NCBI GenBank assembly: GCA_016790075.1
Contig: JAEUPP010000027.1
Span: forward strand, 1-40,283
DNA from: Rhodanobacteraceae bacterium
GTDB lineage: Bacteria; Pseudomonadota; Gammaproteobacteria; Xanthomonadales; Rhodanobacteraceae
Length of the DNA stretch: 40,283 bases
Reading direction: 5' to 3'
Shown in pieces: positions 14,872 through 23,570 of the stretch; positions within the stretch are counted from its first letter, which is position 1, and each line of letters opens with the position of its first letter. The translations under genes were made by a program, and so were the position numbers. The notes beneath the pieces are model-generated. The model searched no databases and was not told the DNA's origin. It saw only the letters and a program-made list of their open reading frames with translations.

Positions 14872-15147
14872 ATGGCACTGAAAATCACCGAACTCTGCGT
14901 CAACTGCGACGTCTGCGAGCCGGTCTGCCCGAACAAGGCGATAGCCATGGGGCCGGAGATCTACGAGATAGCGCCGGCGCGCTGTACCGAATGCGTAGGC
15001 CACTACGCGGTGCCGCAATGCATTGAAGTCTGCCCGGTAGAATGCATATTCGTAGACCCCGAGCACACGGAAAGCCAGGAGCAACTGCTGGCCAAGTACG
15101 CGCTGTTGACGAACGAGTTGTCAGTTGCACGCGGTGGCGAGACTTGA
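14872..15147 (+). CDS. YfhL-family 2[4Fe-4S] ferredoxin
   Basis: This 91-residue electron carrier binds two [4Fe-4S] clusters. Ligand sets are C9, C12, C15, C19 (CVNCDVCEPVC) and C38, C41, C50, C54; the second has the longer CxxC-x8-CxxxC spacing, and an additional Cys58 follows. This is the Alvin/YfhL-type low-potential ferredoxin rather than the clostridial type. It follows the coaD-lipoprotein pair and is probably in the same transcription unit, but with a strong stem-loop in front of the start codon. The redox partner is unknown. Confidence 0.94.
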   Translation: MALKITELCVNCDVCEPVCPNKAIAMGPEIYEIAPARCTECVGHYAVPQCIEVCPVECIFVDPEHTESQEQLLAKYALLTNELSVARGGET

Positions 15148-15286
15148 ATCAGGATTGCTGGGCCGTTTTGACTCCAGGGGCCGTCCAACGTCTGCAAACC
15201 AGACCTTGGGTGGGGGAGACCGGTAGCGGACTGCTGGGGCCTTGCTGTCCGTATTGATGTAAGCCTTTCCAGACGGAGAAGCCGGC

Positions 15287-16957
15287 TTGATCCGATTGCG
15301 CGTTTTGCTGTTCGTCCTAGCCCTGCTGCCGGGCTCCCCGTCCTTGGCGGCGGCACCGGGAAAAGCCGCAATTGCCAGTGCCCACAAGCTCGCGACAGCC
15401 GCTGGATTCGAGGTGCTTGACGCTGGCGGCAATGCGTTCGACGCCGCCGTCGCGGTCAGTGCGGCGCTATCGGTTGTCGAGCCTCAGAGTTCGGGCATTG
15501 GCGGTGGCGCGTTCTTTCTATTGCACCGGGCTACAGATGGTAAGCAGGTGCTGGTCGACGCGCGCGAGACGGCGCCAGGGGCGACCGATGCCAGGCGCTA
15601 TCTCGACGACAAGGGCGAACTCGATCGCGACAAGTCGGTCAATGGCGCTCTGGCCGCCGGTATCCCGGGCGAGCCCGCGGCATTGGCCTGGGTCGCCGAG
15701 CACTACGGCAAATTGCCGTTGAAGCGCTCGCTGGCGCCAGCCATCCGTCTGGCGCGCGACGGTTTTGCACCGGATGCACGCAGTCTGATGCGCCTGGGGC
15801 AGCGCAAGGATGCGATAGCCCGCGATCCCGGTGCGTCTGCGCTGTTCCTGCCCAACGGCGAGCTGCCCAAGCAGGGCTGGGTACTCAAAAACCCGGATCT
15901 TGCCCGCACACTGGAGCAGATTGCCGCGCACGGACACCGGGGTTTCTATTCCGGCGAGTTCGCCGAAAAACTGGTCGCCGGAGTGGTCAAGGCCGGCGGC
16001 AACTGGACTCGCGAGGATCTCGCACGCTATGCCGTGCGTGAGCGGGAACCTATCGTATTCCGCTACCGCGGGCATCAGGTCGTTACCGCACCGCCGCCGT
16101 CCTCCGGCGGTATCGCGCTGGCGGAAATGCTCAACATACTCGAAGGCTATGACCTCGCCACACTCGACCGGTCCGCGCGCGCGCACCTCGTGGTCGAAGC
16201 AATGCGCCGGGCCTATCGCGACCGTGCCGAGTATCTGGGTGATCCGGATTTCGTGAAGATGCCGGTTGCCGAGCTGATTCATCCACTGTACGCGGCCGGC
16301 TTGCGCGCCTCGATTCATGCGCAAAAAGCGACAGCCAGCGACAGCTTGCCGGGTTTCATGGCGCCGGTGCAGGGTACCGACACCACGCATTTCTCCATCA
16401 TCGACGCTGAAGGCAATCTCGCGGCGGTCACGCAAACCGTAAATCTGCCTTATGGCGCTGCTGTCGTCATACCGGGCACGGGCTTCGTTCTGAATAACGA
16501 AATGGACGACTTTGCGTTGAAGGCGGGAGCGCCGAACGCCTACGGCCTGGTCGGAGGGAATGCCAACGCTCCCAAGCCCGGTAGCAGGCCGCTGTCGTCA
16601 ATGACTCCGACCTTTGTGATAGGTCCGGAGCGCACGCTGGTAATCGGCACGCCGGGCGGCAGTCGCATTATCACCATGGTCCTCACCGGCATACTCGCCT
16701 GGTTCGACGGCGATGCCCCGCAGAAGATAGTCGACAACAAACGCTTTCATCACCAGTACCTGCCCGATGTGATTTCCACGGAAAACGGCGCCTTCACGCC
16801 GGAAGAACGCAAACGGCTGCAGGCCATGGGGCATACGCTCAGTGAAGGCGAGCAGCCCTGGGGTTTCATGAACGTGGTCGACTGGAACCGCAAGAGCGGG
16901 GAACTGCGTGGCGGCAGCGACTCGCGTGGCGCTTCGGGCATGGCGATGGTCAAGTAA
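15287..16957 (+). CDS. ggt: Gamma-glutamyltransferase (GGT), periplasmic
   Basis: This 556-residue proenzyme cleaves gamma-glutamyl bonds of glutathione and related peptides. It starts at TTG 15287, six bases after an AGACGGAGAA ribosome site, and has a signal peptide cleaved near LAA-A (residue ~22). The family layout is complete: EPQSSGIGGGAFFLLH, DARETAP, the large subunit, then the autoprocessing site before T366 in GTDTTHFSIID, which becomes the catalytic N-terminal threonine of the small subunit. RPLSSMTPT and TPGGSRI (gamma-glutamyl binding) are intact. The MBL-fold gene follows 38 bp downstream. Confidence 0.95.
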   Translation: MIRLRVLLFVLALLPGSPSLAAAPGKAAIASAHKLATAAGFEVLDAGGNAFDAAVAVSAALSVVEPQSSGIGGGAFFLLHRATDGKQVLVDARETAPGATDARRYLDDKGELDRDKSVNGALAAGIPGEPAALAWVAEHYGKLPLKRSLAPAIRLARDGFAPDARSLMRLGQRKDAIARDPGASALFLPNGELPKQGWVLKNPDLARTLEQIAAHGHRGFYSGEFAEKLVAGVVKAGGNWTREDLARYAVREREPIVFRYRGHQVVTAPPPSSGGIALAEMLNILEGYDLATLDRSARAHLVVEAMRRAYRDRAEYLGDPDFVKMPVAELIHPLYAAGLRASIHAQKATASDSLPGFMAPVQGTDTTHFSIIDAEGNLAAVTQTVNLPYGAAVVIPGTGFVLNNEMDDFALKAGAPNAYGLVGGNANAPKPGSRPLSSMTPTFVIGPERTLVIGTPGGSRIITMVLTGILAWFDGDAPQKIVDNKRFHHQYLPDVISTENGAFTPEERKRLQAMGHTLSEGEQPWGFMNVVDWNRKSGELRGGSDSRGASGMAMVK

Positions 16958-16995
16958 GGTCGCCGCTACGAGGCGCGTCTGAAGGTTGAGGTTCT

Positions 16996-17856
16996 ATGAA
17001 ACTGTGGTCTTTGCTTGGCAACTCGCAGAAGCTCGATGGTGGTGCCATGTTTGGCAACGTGCCGCGGCCGATGTGGGAAAAGTGGATAAAACCCGATCCT
17101 GATCACCGCATTCCGCTGGCCTGCCGCTGTCTGCTTGTGGATGATCTGGGGGGCAAACGCGTCCTGTTCGAGACCGGCATCGGCGCTTTCTTCGAGCCCA
17201 GGCTCAAGGACCGCTTCGGTGTCGTGGAAAGCGAGCATGTATTGCTGCAGTCACTGGCCCGCGCCGGTTTTACTGATGCGGACATCGACGTGGTCGTGTT
17301 GTCGCATCTGCATTTTGATCACGCGGGTGGATTGCTGGCCGCCTACGCGCCGGAGCAGCCGCCACGCCTGCTGTTTCCAAATGCCAAATACCTTGTTAGC
17401 CGGGAATGCTGGGAGCGCGCGGTGCAGCCGCATCCACGTGACCGTGCTTCGTTCATCGCTGAACTGCAGCCCCTGCTGGCCGCATCGGGCCGCCTTGAAC
17501 TCGTCGACGGTGCCTGTTCGGCTACGCTCGGCGATACCGTTCGTTTCAGCTACAGCGCTGGGCATACGCCGGGCCTGATGCTGGCGGAAATTGGCGGTGA
17601 CGGCGGTGTCGTCTTCTGCGCTGATCTGATTCCGGGGCGGCCCTGGGTGCATTTGCCGGTCACCATGGGTTACGACCGTTATCCGGAAATGCTGATTGAC
17701 GAGAAGAGGAAGTTTCTCGACGACAAGCGCGCGCGTGGGGTGCGTCTGTTTTTTACCCACGATAGCGAGTGTGCGCTCGCCGACGTCGTGCGCGACGAGA
17801 AGGGCAAGTTCAGCACCACCAACGAGCAGGCCGAGCTCATCGCTCTGGTCGCTTGA
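16996..17856 (+). CDS. MBL-fold metallo-hydrolase (N-acyl homoserine lactonase-like group)
   Basis: This 286-residue protein has the complete dinuclear zinc site of the metallo-beta-lactamase fold: H104-L-H106-F-D108-H109 in [11 protein letters not shown]190 in SAGHTPG, D210 in FCADLIP and H255 in FTHDSE. There is no signal peptide, so it is cytoplasmic. Length and metal-site layout resemble lactonase-like hydrolases (AttM/AiiA-type relatives), but that group also contains esterases and thioesterases, so quorum quenching is only a possibility. It sits between ggt and a DUF4920 gene with gaps of 38 and 16 bp, probably in one operon. Confidence 0.85.
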   Translation: MKLWSLLGNSQKLDGGAMFGNVPRPMWEKWIKPDPDHRIPLACRCLLVDDLGGKRVLFETGIGAFFEPRLKDRFGVVESEHVLLQSLARAGFTDADIDVVVLSHLHFDHAGGLLAAYAPEQPPRLLFPNAKYLVSRECWERAVQPHPRDRASFIAELQPLLAASGRLELVDGACSATLGDTVRFSYSAGHTPGLMLAEIGGDGGVVFCADLIPGRPWVHLPVTMGYDRYPEMLIDEKRKFLDDKRARGVRLFFTHDSECALADVVRDEKGKFSTTNEQAELIALVA

Positions 17857-17872
17857 ATTATCGGAGTGATTT

Positions 17873-18376
17873 ATGAAAAAGTGGATTGCGTCAGTAATAT
17901 TGACGACGTTTGCATTCGGCCTGCAGGCGCATCAGGAGGGCGGCGCTGATCACGCGCCTCTACCCGGCCACCAGGCAGTGCCAGCGGCACCGACGCCGAT
18001 TGCGACCGGCAACGGTGGCGCGTATTACGGTGCGCCTATGCCGAAGTCGGTAGCACTGGCCATTTCAGACGTTGCGCGCCAGCCCGACGCCCACACAGCG
18101 GCGGCGCAGGCCTTCAAGGGGCGTATTACCGAGGTGTGCCAGAACAAGGGCTGCTGGCTGGTGCTGGAAGACAATGGCGCGTTTGCGCGCGTATTCATGA
18201 GCGGCCATAGCTTCAGTGTGCCCAAGCAGGCACGCAGCGCAGCTATCGTCTACGGCAAGCTCAGTGTAAAGACGCTGGACAAGGCCGAGATCGAGCACCT
18301 GTCCAGCGAGGGCAGCAAGCCGCAGGCGCAGGAGCTGCAGATTGATGCGACTTCGGTCTGGATTGCAGGTAGCTAA
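17873..18376 (+). CDS. Exported DUF4920-domain protein
   Basis: This 167-residue protein has a signal peptide (MKKWIASVIL, cleavage near LQA-H, residue 19) followed by a His/Pro-rich linker. The C-terminal ~115 residues match DUF4920: a helix-rich start, FKGRITEVCQNKGCWLVLED with C89 and C94, then FSVPKQARSAAIVYGKLSVKTL and an acidic helix before a last strand. The conserved C-x4-CW pair and the histidines suggest metal or redox chemistry in the periplasm, but no activity is established for the family. It starts 16 bp after the MBL-fold gene. Its stop is only seven bases from the end of the convergent Nudix gene. Confidence 0.82.
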   Translation: MKKWIASVILTTFAFGLQAHQEGGADHAPLPGHQAVPAAPTPIATGNGGAYYGAPMPKSVALAISDVARQPDAHTAAAQAFKGRITEVCQNKGCWLVLEDNGAFARVFMSGHSFSVPKQARSAAIVYGKLSVKTLDKAEIEHLSSEGSKPQAQELQIDATSVWIAGS

Positions 18377-18382
18377 GCCGCT

Positions 18383-18928
18383 TCAGCGTCCGCTGCCGAA
18401 CAAGGCTGGTCCATGTTCGAGGAAATACAGGCCGGCGAACACCTTGGGATCGATCGAATAGCCCGCCGCTGCCCGCGCGCAAAGCCACTGTGCGGCTTCG
18501 CTGCGCGGGATCTCGTGCACGCGTATGTCTTCGCCGGCTATGCCGCCGCCGGCATGTTCGCGTTGTAAATCCCAGGCGCGCACGAAGGCGATGGTTTCGG
18601 TACTCATGCCGGAAGAACTGGGGCCGCTGAGGTAATAGTCGATCCGGCCGCAGCGATAGCCGGTTTCTTCCAGCAGTTCGCGCCGCGCCGCGGCCAGTGC
18701 ATGTTCGCCGCCGTTGCCCGGATCGTCACCGACCAGTCCGGCCGGCATTTCTATGGCGCGCGCGCGGATGGCTTCACGCCATTGCTCAACGAACAGCAGC
18801 TTGTCGTCCGGCGTCAGGGCGATGACGATGACTGCTCCGCCGGGATTGGTCCGCTCGGCGTACTCCCAGCGACCGCGGCGGCATAGGCGCAGCCAGCGTC
18901 CATTGAAAAGAACCTCGGTTTCGTCCAT
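18383..18928 (-). CDS. Nudix hydrolase (ADP-ribose pyrophosphatase-like)
   Basis: This 181-residue cytoplasmic enzyme has the Nudix catalytic helix EHALAAARRELLEETGY, preceded by a glycine-rich loop (GLVGDDPGNGG) two residues longer than the classical box. MPAGLVG before the box and the C-terminal part (LSGPSSSGMSTETIAFVRAWDL) resemble ADP-ribose/sugar-nucleotide pyrophosphatases, which hydrolyse ADP-ribose to AMP and ribose 5-phosphate. Substrate is inferred. The gene is convergent with the DUF4920 gene and divergent from the propeller gene at 19021, leaving 92 bp for both promoters. Confidence 0.88.
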   Translation of the reverse strand: MDETEVLFNGRWLRLCRRGRWEYAERTNPGGAVIVIALTPDDKLLFVEQWREAIRARAIEMPAGLVGDDPGNGGEHALAAARRELLEETGYRCGRIDYYLSGPSSSGMSTETIAFVRAWDLQREHAGGGIAGEDIRVHEIPRSEAAQWLCARAAAGYSIDPKVFAGLYFLEHGPALFGSGR

Positions 18929-19020
18929 CGTTACCTGTTCGCCGCGGACTCAGGGCCGGAAACTACTCCGGCCGCGCGTGGTCTGTGCCCGGCCTCCCTT
19001 CGATATTCCGGACTTTCCGC

Positions 19021-20535
19021 ATGAAAATTCAAGCCCTTGCCTGCGCCGCGTTGATGTATTGCGGCCTTTCGGCGGTATACGCCGCCGAACCCGCCGCCAA
19101 ACCGGCTGGCGCCGGTCCAACCAAGGAGTCGGCGGCTGAAACGGGTGCAGCAGCTCAGCTCCGGGCTGCGGAAAGCCTGACCGAACAGCAGATCAAATCA
19201 ACCTCGAATCGCGAGGCGTTATCCCGCCTTGCCCAGCTCTACAACGGCCGTGACCTGCAGCGTTTTATCTGGGCCATGCAGCGCCTGGTCGAGCTCTATC
19301 CGAACTCCGGTGCATTACGCCTGCAACTGGCCGCAGTGTATGCGGGACAAGGTGACAAGAGCTCGACGTATGACATGCTGCTCAAGATGCAGAATCTCGG
19401 TTTTGCATATTCGGTGGGTAACGATCCTCGCTTTGAGAAAGTCCGTGGCACCAAGGTCTGGGACTACGCGGTCGCCAACCTTGATGCCAATGCCCGTCCG
19501 TTCGGCGAAGGCAAGATCGCCTTTCAGCTACCGGCCGGCGATCGCTTGCTGGAGGCCATGGCCTGGGATAGCAAGCGCAAGCAACTGCTGGTCGGCAGTG
19601 CGCGGGAAGGTGCGATTTACCGTGCCGACAAGGATGGCAAGCTGGCGGATTTCATCAAGCCGGATCCGGCCTCGGGCCTCTACAGCGTGCTGGATCTCAA
19701 GGTCGACGCGGCCAACGATGCACTCTGGGTCGCCAGCTATGCAGCGCCGGTATACAAGTCCTACACGGCCGATATCGTCGACAAGTCCTACCTGCTGAAG
19801 TACAGCCTGTCCAGTGGCAAGTTACTGGGCAAGTATGCAGTCGGTGACAAGACCGGCCATTTGCTGGCTTTCGTCGCCGTCGCTGATGATGGACGCGCCT
19901 ATGTCGCTGATCCGGTGCGCCGCGAAGTCTACAAGCTCGACGGCGACAAGCTCGTCCTGGTGGCGGGCAATCCGGTACTCACCGGCATCAGCGGGCTCAC
20001 GGTGTCAAACGACGGCCGTACACTGTATTTCGCCGACCCGGCGCTGGGACTGTTTGGTGTCGATCTCGCGACCGGCAAGGCATTTGGTGTAGGCCATTCG
20101 CCGGACAGCCTCGTCGTTGGCGGCGTATCCTCGCTGTTCTGGTACGACGGCTGCCTGATCATCGTGCAGGACAATATGGTGCCGCAGAGGGTCATGCGCC
20201 TGAAACTCGATAGCGCCGGGCACAACGTGGTTTCTGCCATGCCCCTGGACGCGGCCAAGCCGGAATTTTCCCTGCTCGGCAACGGCGCGGTGGCAGGCGA
20301 TGACTTCTACTTTGTCGTGAACAGCCAGCGCGAGCTCTACGACAGCCATGGCGTGTTGTCGGATGAGAAGGCGCTGCAGCCGGTGAAGGTATACAAAAGC
20401 AATTTGCGCTTTGCCTGGGATCAGCCCGGCATTTCCGCCGCGCTGAAACCGATTCCCGCCGGAGCCGACGCAAAGGTGCGCTTTGCGAATCCCAAGGCCA
20501 CGCAGGCCGAAACGCCTCAGGCGGGGGATAAATAA
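19021..20535 (+). CDS. Secreted TPR plus beta-propeller protein (SMP-30/NHL-like)
   Basis: This 504-residue protein starts at ATG 19021 with a signal peptide (cleavage near VYA-A, residue ~20) and an Ala/Pro-rich linker. Residues ~60-150 contain TPR-like helical pairs (REALSRLAQLYN, FIWAMQRLVELYPNSGALRLQLAAVYAGQGD). From ~165 on there are repeated beta-sheet blades with motifs such as LLEAMAWDSKRKQLLVGSAREGAIYRAD, VADDGRAYVADPVRREVYKL and TVSNDGRTLYFADPALG, typical of SMP-30/NHL propellers. No complete set of gluconolactonase metal ligands was identified, so enzyme activity is uncertain; a binding or scaffold role is equally likely. It is followed by a strong hairpin. Confidence 0.75.
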   Translation: MKIQALACAALMYCGLSAVYAAEPAAKPAGAGPTKESAAETGAAAQLRAAESLTEQQIKSTSNREALSRLAQLYNGRDLQRFIWAMQRLVELYPNSGALRLQLAAVYAGQGDKSSTYDMLLKMQNLGFAYSVGNDPRFEKVRGTKVWDYAVANLDANARPFGEGKIAFQLPAGDRLLEAMAWDSKRKQLLVGSAREGAIYRADKDGKLADFIKPDPASGLYSVLDLKVDAANDALWVASYAAPVYKSYTADIVDKSYLLKYSLSSGKLLGKYAVGDKTGHLLAFVAVADDGRAYVADPVRREVYKLDGDKLVLVAGNPVLTGISGLTVSNDGRTLYFADPALGLFGVDLATGKAFGVGHSPDSLVVGGVSSLFWYDGCLIIVQDNMVPQRVMRLKLDSAGHNVVSAMPLDAAKPEFSLLGNGAVAGDDFYFVVNSQRELYDSHGVLSDEKALQPVKVYKSNLRFAWDQPGISAALKPIPAGADAKVRFANPKATQAETPQAGDK

Positions 20536-20545
20536 GCAACCCAGG

Positions 20546-20569
20546 GCCGGGCCGCCTGTGCGGCCCGGC
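20546..20569. terminator. GC hairpin between convergent genes
   Basis: GCCGGGCCGC (20546-20555), loop CTGT, GCGGCCCGGC (20560-20569): a perfect 10-bp stem 11 bases beyond the propeller gene stop and about 40 bases beyond the end of the convergent exonuclease gene. Being symmetrical it could serve both directions. No U-tract is present on either side. Confidence 0.6.
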
Positions 20570-20610
20570 GCGCAGCGCATTGCCGGCTCAGGCTTGTCTG
20601 TGCGGCGGAT

Positions 20611-21498
20611 TCAGGTCAGCGCGCGAATGCGTGAACGCGTCAGTGGGCCAAAGCGCAGTTGCTCCAGCAGGCCCTCGACATCGGCGAGATCGGGTTTGCC
20701 GCGCTCGAAACTCGCCGCCTGCTGCGGGACCGGGCAATCGCAGGCTATGCCAGTGAGGCTGCGGCTCAGGCGCGCAAGGGCCGCGCCAGCCTTGAGCTTG
20801 GTGTACGCGGCTGCGGCGCCGCGGAAGCGCAGGAACGGGATTTCCTCGATGCGGGAGTAAATCCCATCGAGGCTGCCGAAATGAGCCAGCAGTGTAGCTG
20901 CGGTTTTCGCTCCTATGCCGGCTACGCCCGGAATATTGTCGATGGCATCACCGGTCAGTGCGAGGTAGTCGGCGACCTGGTGTGGATGCACACCGAGGCG
21001 TTCCTTCACGCCGGTGCTGTCCCAGCTCTGATTTTTGGAAAAATCCCACAGCAAATCGTGCTCGCCGATGAGCTGGCCGAAATCCTTGTCAGCTGAAACG
21101 ATGACGGCGCGGAACTGCTGCGGCCGCAATGCATGTACGACGCTACCGATCAGATCGTCTGCTTCATAGCTGGTGTCTGCCAGCACACGCAGGCCTAGCG
21201 CCGCGGCGATGCGCTGGCAATAGCCGAACTGCAGCTTGAGCTGTTCCGGGGGCAGCTCGCGGTTGGCCTTGTATTCGGGATAGATGGCATTGCGGAACGA
21301 ACTGGTCAGGGATTCGTCGAAAGCGATGCCGCAATGCGACGGTCTTGCGCGCTCCAGCAGATCCAGCAGAAAGCGGGTGAAGCCGTAGACCGCGTTGACC
21401 GGTTGGTCATCGGCGTCGAAGAACTCCGCTGGCACCGAATGCCAGGCGCGAAAGATGTAGAGGCTTGCGTCGACGAGATGAATCGTGCTGTGACTCAC
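20611..21498 (-). CDS. Stand-alone 5'-3' exonuclease (PolA N-terminal-like / ExoIX group)
   Basis: This 295-residue protein is a FEN/PolA-type 5' nuclease with no polymerase attached. Metal-binding acids lie in HLVDASLYIFRAW, GIAFDE, SYEADDLIGS and SADKDFGQL. The helix-two-turn-helix is TGDAIDNIPGVAGIGAKTAATLLAHFGSLDGIY. I prefer the GTG at 21498 because it directly precedes the conserved core and sits one base after the upstream gene's stop codon, with GAGG ahead of it. An in-frame ATG at 21534 would overlap that gene by 35 bp and add 12 residues. It likely processes flaps or branched DNA in repair; the exact role is inferred. Confidence 0.88.
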   Translation of the reverse strand: MSHSTIHLVDASLYIFRAWHSVPAEFFDADDQPVNAVYGFTRFLLDLLERARPSHCGIAFDESLTSSFRNAIYPEYKANRELPPEQLKLQFGYCQRIAAALGLRVLADTSYEADDLIGSVVHALRPQQFRAVIVSADKDFGQLIGEHDLLWDFSKNQSWDSTGVKERLGVHPHQVADYLALTGDAIDNIPGVAGIGAKTAATLLAHFGSLDGIYSRIEEIPFLRFRGAAAAYTKLKAGAALARLSRSLTGIACDCPVPQQAASFERGKPDLADVEGLLEQLRFGPLTRSRIRALT

Positions 21499-21499
21499 T

Positions 21500-22069
21500 T
21501 CAGCCTCGCCATTCGCTGACCAGTTCGGCGACATCCGGACGCAGACGCTCCGGTGCGGGCTCGCGCGGTGTGCCGATATGGATAAAGCCGACGATGCGTT
21601 CTTCGTCCTTGACGCCGAGTGCTGTGCGGATGGTTGTGTCGTAGGCGGCCCAGCCAGTCAGCCACTGCGCGCCGTAGCCGAGCTGCTGCGCCCCTAGCAG
21701 CAGGTTGTAGGCGACGCAGCCGCTGGCCAGCAGTTGTTCCTGTGCGGGCACCTTGGAATGCGCTTCGTCGATGCGTGCGATCACGGTCACGATCAGCGGC
21801 GCAAAATTGAAGCGCTCGCGATCCTTTTCGACCACGGACGGTGCGGCATCGGGTTGCCTGGCCAGGGTGGTGCGTGCCAGCAGGTCGCCGAGCCGTTGCC
21901 GCGCATCACCACGTATCAGCAGAAAGCGCCAGGGCACGAGCTTGCCGTGATCGGGCGCACGTACTGCGGCCTGCAGCAAGGCCTGCAGCTCCGCAGCGTC
22001 GGGGCCGGGGTCGCTGAGTTGGCGCGAAGGCACAGAGCGGCGGTCATTGAGGAGTTTAAGAGCGGACAC
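21500..22069 (-). CDS. Nitroreductase family protein (YdjA-like)
   Basis: This 189-residue FMN-dependent oxidoreductase resembles E. coli YdjA (about 183 residues): LLNDRRSVPSRQLSDPGP at the N-terminus, AAVRAPDHGKLVPWRFLLI (FMN binding), ASGCVAYNLLLGAQQLGYGAQWLTGW, and IVGFIHIGTP near the end. I chose the GTG at 22069 because YdjA proteins begin a few residues before the RRS motif; a GTG at 22126 would add 19 basic residues and is the main alternative. It is transcribed toward, and almost touches, the exonuclease gene. Confidence 0.85.
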   Translation of the reverse strand: MSALKLLNDRRSVPSRQLSDPGPDAAELQALLQAAVRAPDHGKLVPWRFLLIRGDARQRLGDLLARTTLARQPDAAPSVVEKDRERFNFAPLIVTVIARIDEAHSKVPAQEQLLASGCVAYNLLLGAQQLGYGAQWLTGWAAYDTTIRTALGVKDEERIVGFIHIGTPREPAPERLRPDVAELVSEWRG

Positions 22070-22370
22070 GGGTACCTCGACGGCAAATGGAGTGGGGGCA
22101 GGGCGGCGACGGCTTCGGCGCGTCACCAGGGTTTCCGGGCAGGGCTGAGCCGGCCGCTGTCGGCCGGAGCAGGCTGCGATAGTAGAGGCCGTCCTGGCAA
22201 TTGATAGCGGCAGACCAATCGCCGGGCTCTGGAAGTGCGGTTACAGCTTCCACAGCGGCTCTGACCTCCATAGGGGGAATCGCAATAAGAGTGCCGCAGT
22301 CTAGCAAGGCCGCTTACCACGGAAACCTTCATGGGCTACGATGCCGAGGCTAGTTCCCGGGGAGTGGCAC
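22070..22370. other. Divergent promoter region of nitroreductase and pnt operons
   Basis: About 300 bp between divergent genes. It contains a 7-bp stem, CCGGCCG / CGGCCGG with loop CTGT (22150-22167), near the nitroreductase start, and a GGAAG/CTTCC inverted repeat near 22230-22250. The ribosome site GGGGAG precedes the pntAA start at 22371. I cannot identify convincing -35/-10 elements. Confidence 0.4.
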
Positions 22371-23501
22371 ATGGCAGTGAATATCGCGGTAGTGCGCGAG
22401 ACGAGTTCCAACGAGCGCCGGGTTGCACTGACGCCGGAAGTCGCCAAGAAACTAAAGGGCAAGGGCGCATCGGTACTGTTGCAGAGCGGCGCGGGTCAGC
22501 CGGCGAGCTTTCCGGATGCGGCGTACAAGGATGCTGAGGCCGTCGCGGATGCCGCGGCGACATTGGCGCGCGCCGATGTGCTGTTCAAGGTGCAGCCGCC
22601 GACGCTGGAAGAGATTGCGCAGTTGCGCGAGGGCAGTGTTGTCGTGAGCTTGCTGCAGCCGCATCTTGCACCGGAGCGTACACGTGCGCTGCGCGATCGC
22701 AGGATCACGGCATTTGCGATGGAACTGCTGCCGCGTACGACCCGCGCACAGGCCATGGACGTGTTGTCCTCGCAAGCCGGTGTGGCCGGCTACAAGGCGG
22801 TGCTGATTGCAGCGGAAGCCTCGCCCAAGTTCTTCCCCATGCTGACGACGGCCGCGGGCACGATACGCCCGTCGAAAGTGCTCATCGTCGGTGCCGGTGT
22901 CGCCGGTTTGCAGGCTATTGCGACCGCACGCCGGCTAGGCGCTCAGGTCGAGGGTTTTGACGTGCGCCCGGAGACCAAGGAGCAGATCGAATCGCTGGGA
23001 GCGAAATTTCTCGATCTCGGCGTCAGTGCGGCCGGTAGCGGCGGCTATGCGCGGGAACTCACGGCCGAGGAGCGCGAGCAGCAGCAGAAGGCTCTGGCCG
23101 AGCACCTCAAAGGCATCGACGTCGTCGTGACCACCGCCGCCGTGCCGGGGCGCAAGGCGCCGCGCATTATCAGCGCGGCCATGGTCGAGGGCATGAAGCC
23201 TGGTGCGGTCATCGTCGACATCGCGGCGGAAACCGGCGGTAATGTGGAAGGCTCGCAGGCTGGTCAGAGCGTCACCACGGCCAACGGGGTGACCCTGATT
23301 GGCCCGGTCAACCTTGCGGCAAGCGCTCCGATTCACGCCAGTGAGATGTACGCGCGCAATTTGTTCAATTTTATTGAGCTCAGCCTCAAGGACGGCGCAC
23401 TGAACCTGGACTGGAACGACGAGCTCATTGCCAAGACTTGCCTGACCCATGCGGGCGAGATCAAGCACGAGCCGACACGTCAGCTGGTTGACGGCGCATG
23501 A
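22371..23501 (+). CDS. pntAA: NAD(P) transhydrogenase subunit alpha, part 1 (NAD-binding domain I)
   Basis: This 376-residue protein is the soluble NAD(H)-binding domain of proton-translocating transhydrogenase, which couples hydride transfer from NADH to NADP+ to proton entry. It starts at ATG 22371 behind GGGGAG. The alanine-dehydrogenase-like fold shows VVRETSSNERRVALTPE at the N-terminus, the Rossmann motif VLIVGAGVAGLQAIATARRLGAQVEGFDVR and the mobile-loop region around QAGQSVTTANGVTLIGPVNL. It stops after domain I, lacking the membrane helices found in E. coli PntA, which are encoded by the next gene. First gene of a three-gene operon. Confidence 0.96.
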   Translation: MAVNIAVVRETSSNERRVALTPEVAKKLKGKGASVLLQSGAGQPASFPDAAYKDAEAVADAAATLARADVLFKVQPPTLEEIAQLREGSVVVSLLQPHLAPERTRALRDRRITAFAMELLPRTTRAQAMDVLSSQAGVAGYKAVLIAAEASPKFFPMLTTAAGTIRPSKVLIVGAGVAGLQAIATARRLGAQVEGFDVRPETKEQIESLGAKFLDLGVSAAGSGGYARELTAEEREQQQKALAEHLKGIDVVVTTAAVPGRKAPRIISAAMVEGMKPGAVIVDIAAETGGNVEGSQAGQSVTTANGVTLIGPVNLAASAPIHASEMYARNLFNFIELSLKDGALNLDWNDELIAKTCLTHAGEIKHEPTRQLVDGA

Positions 23502-23570
23502 TCTGCTTCACCGCAACAGCGTCACCGGCCAACGCCGGAACTACGAGTCAAGTGCATCCGGGGAATCGAC

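Noticed and set aside
16996-17856. Assigning the MBL-fold protein firmly as a quorum-quenching lactonase
   Set aside because: The metal site is shared by many hydrolases; without active-site loop comparison the substrate cannot be named.
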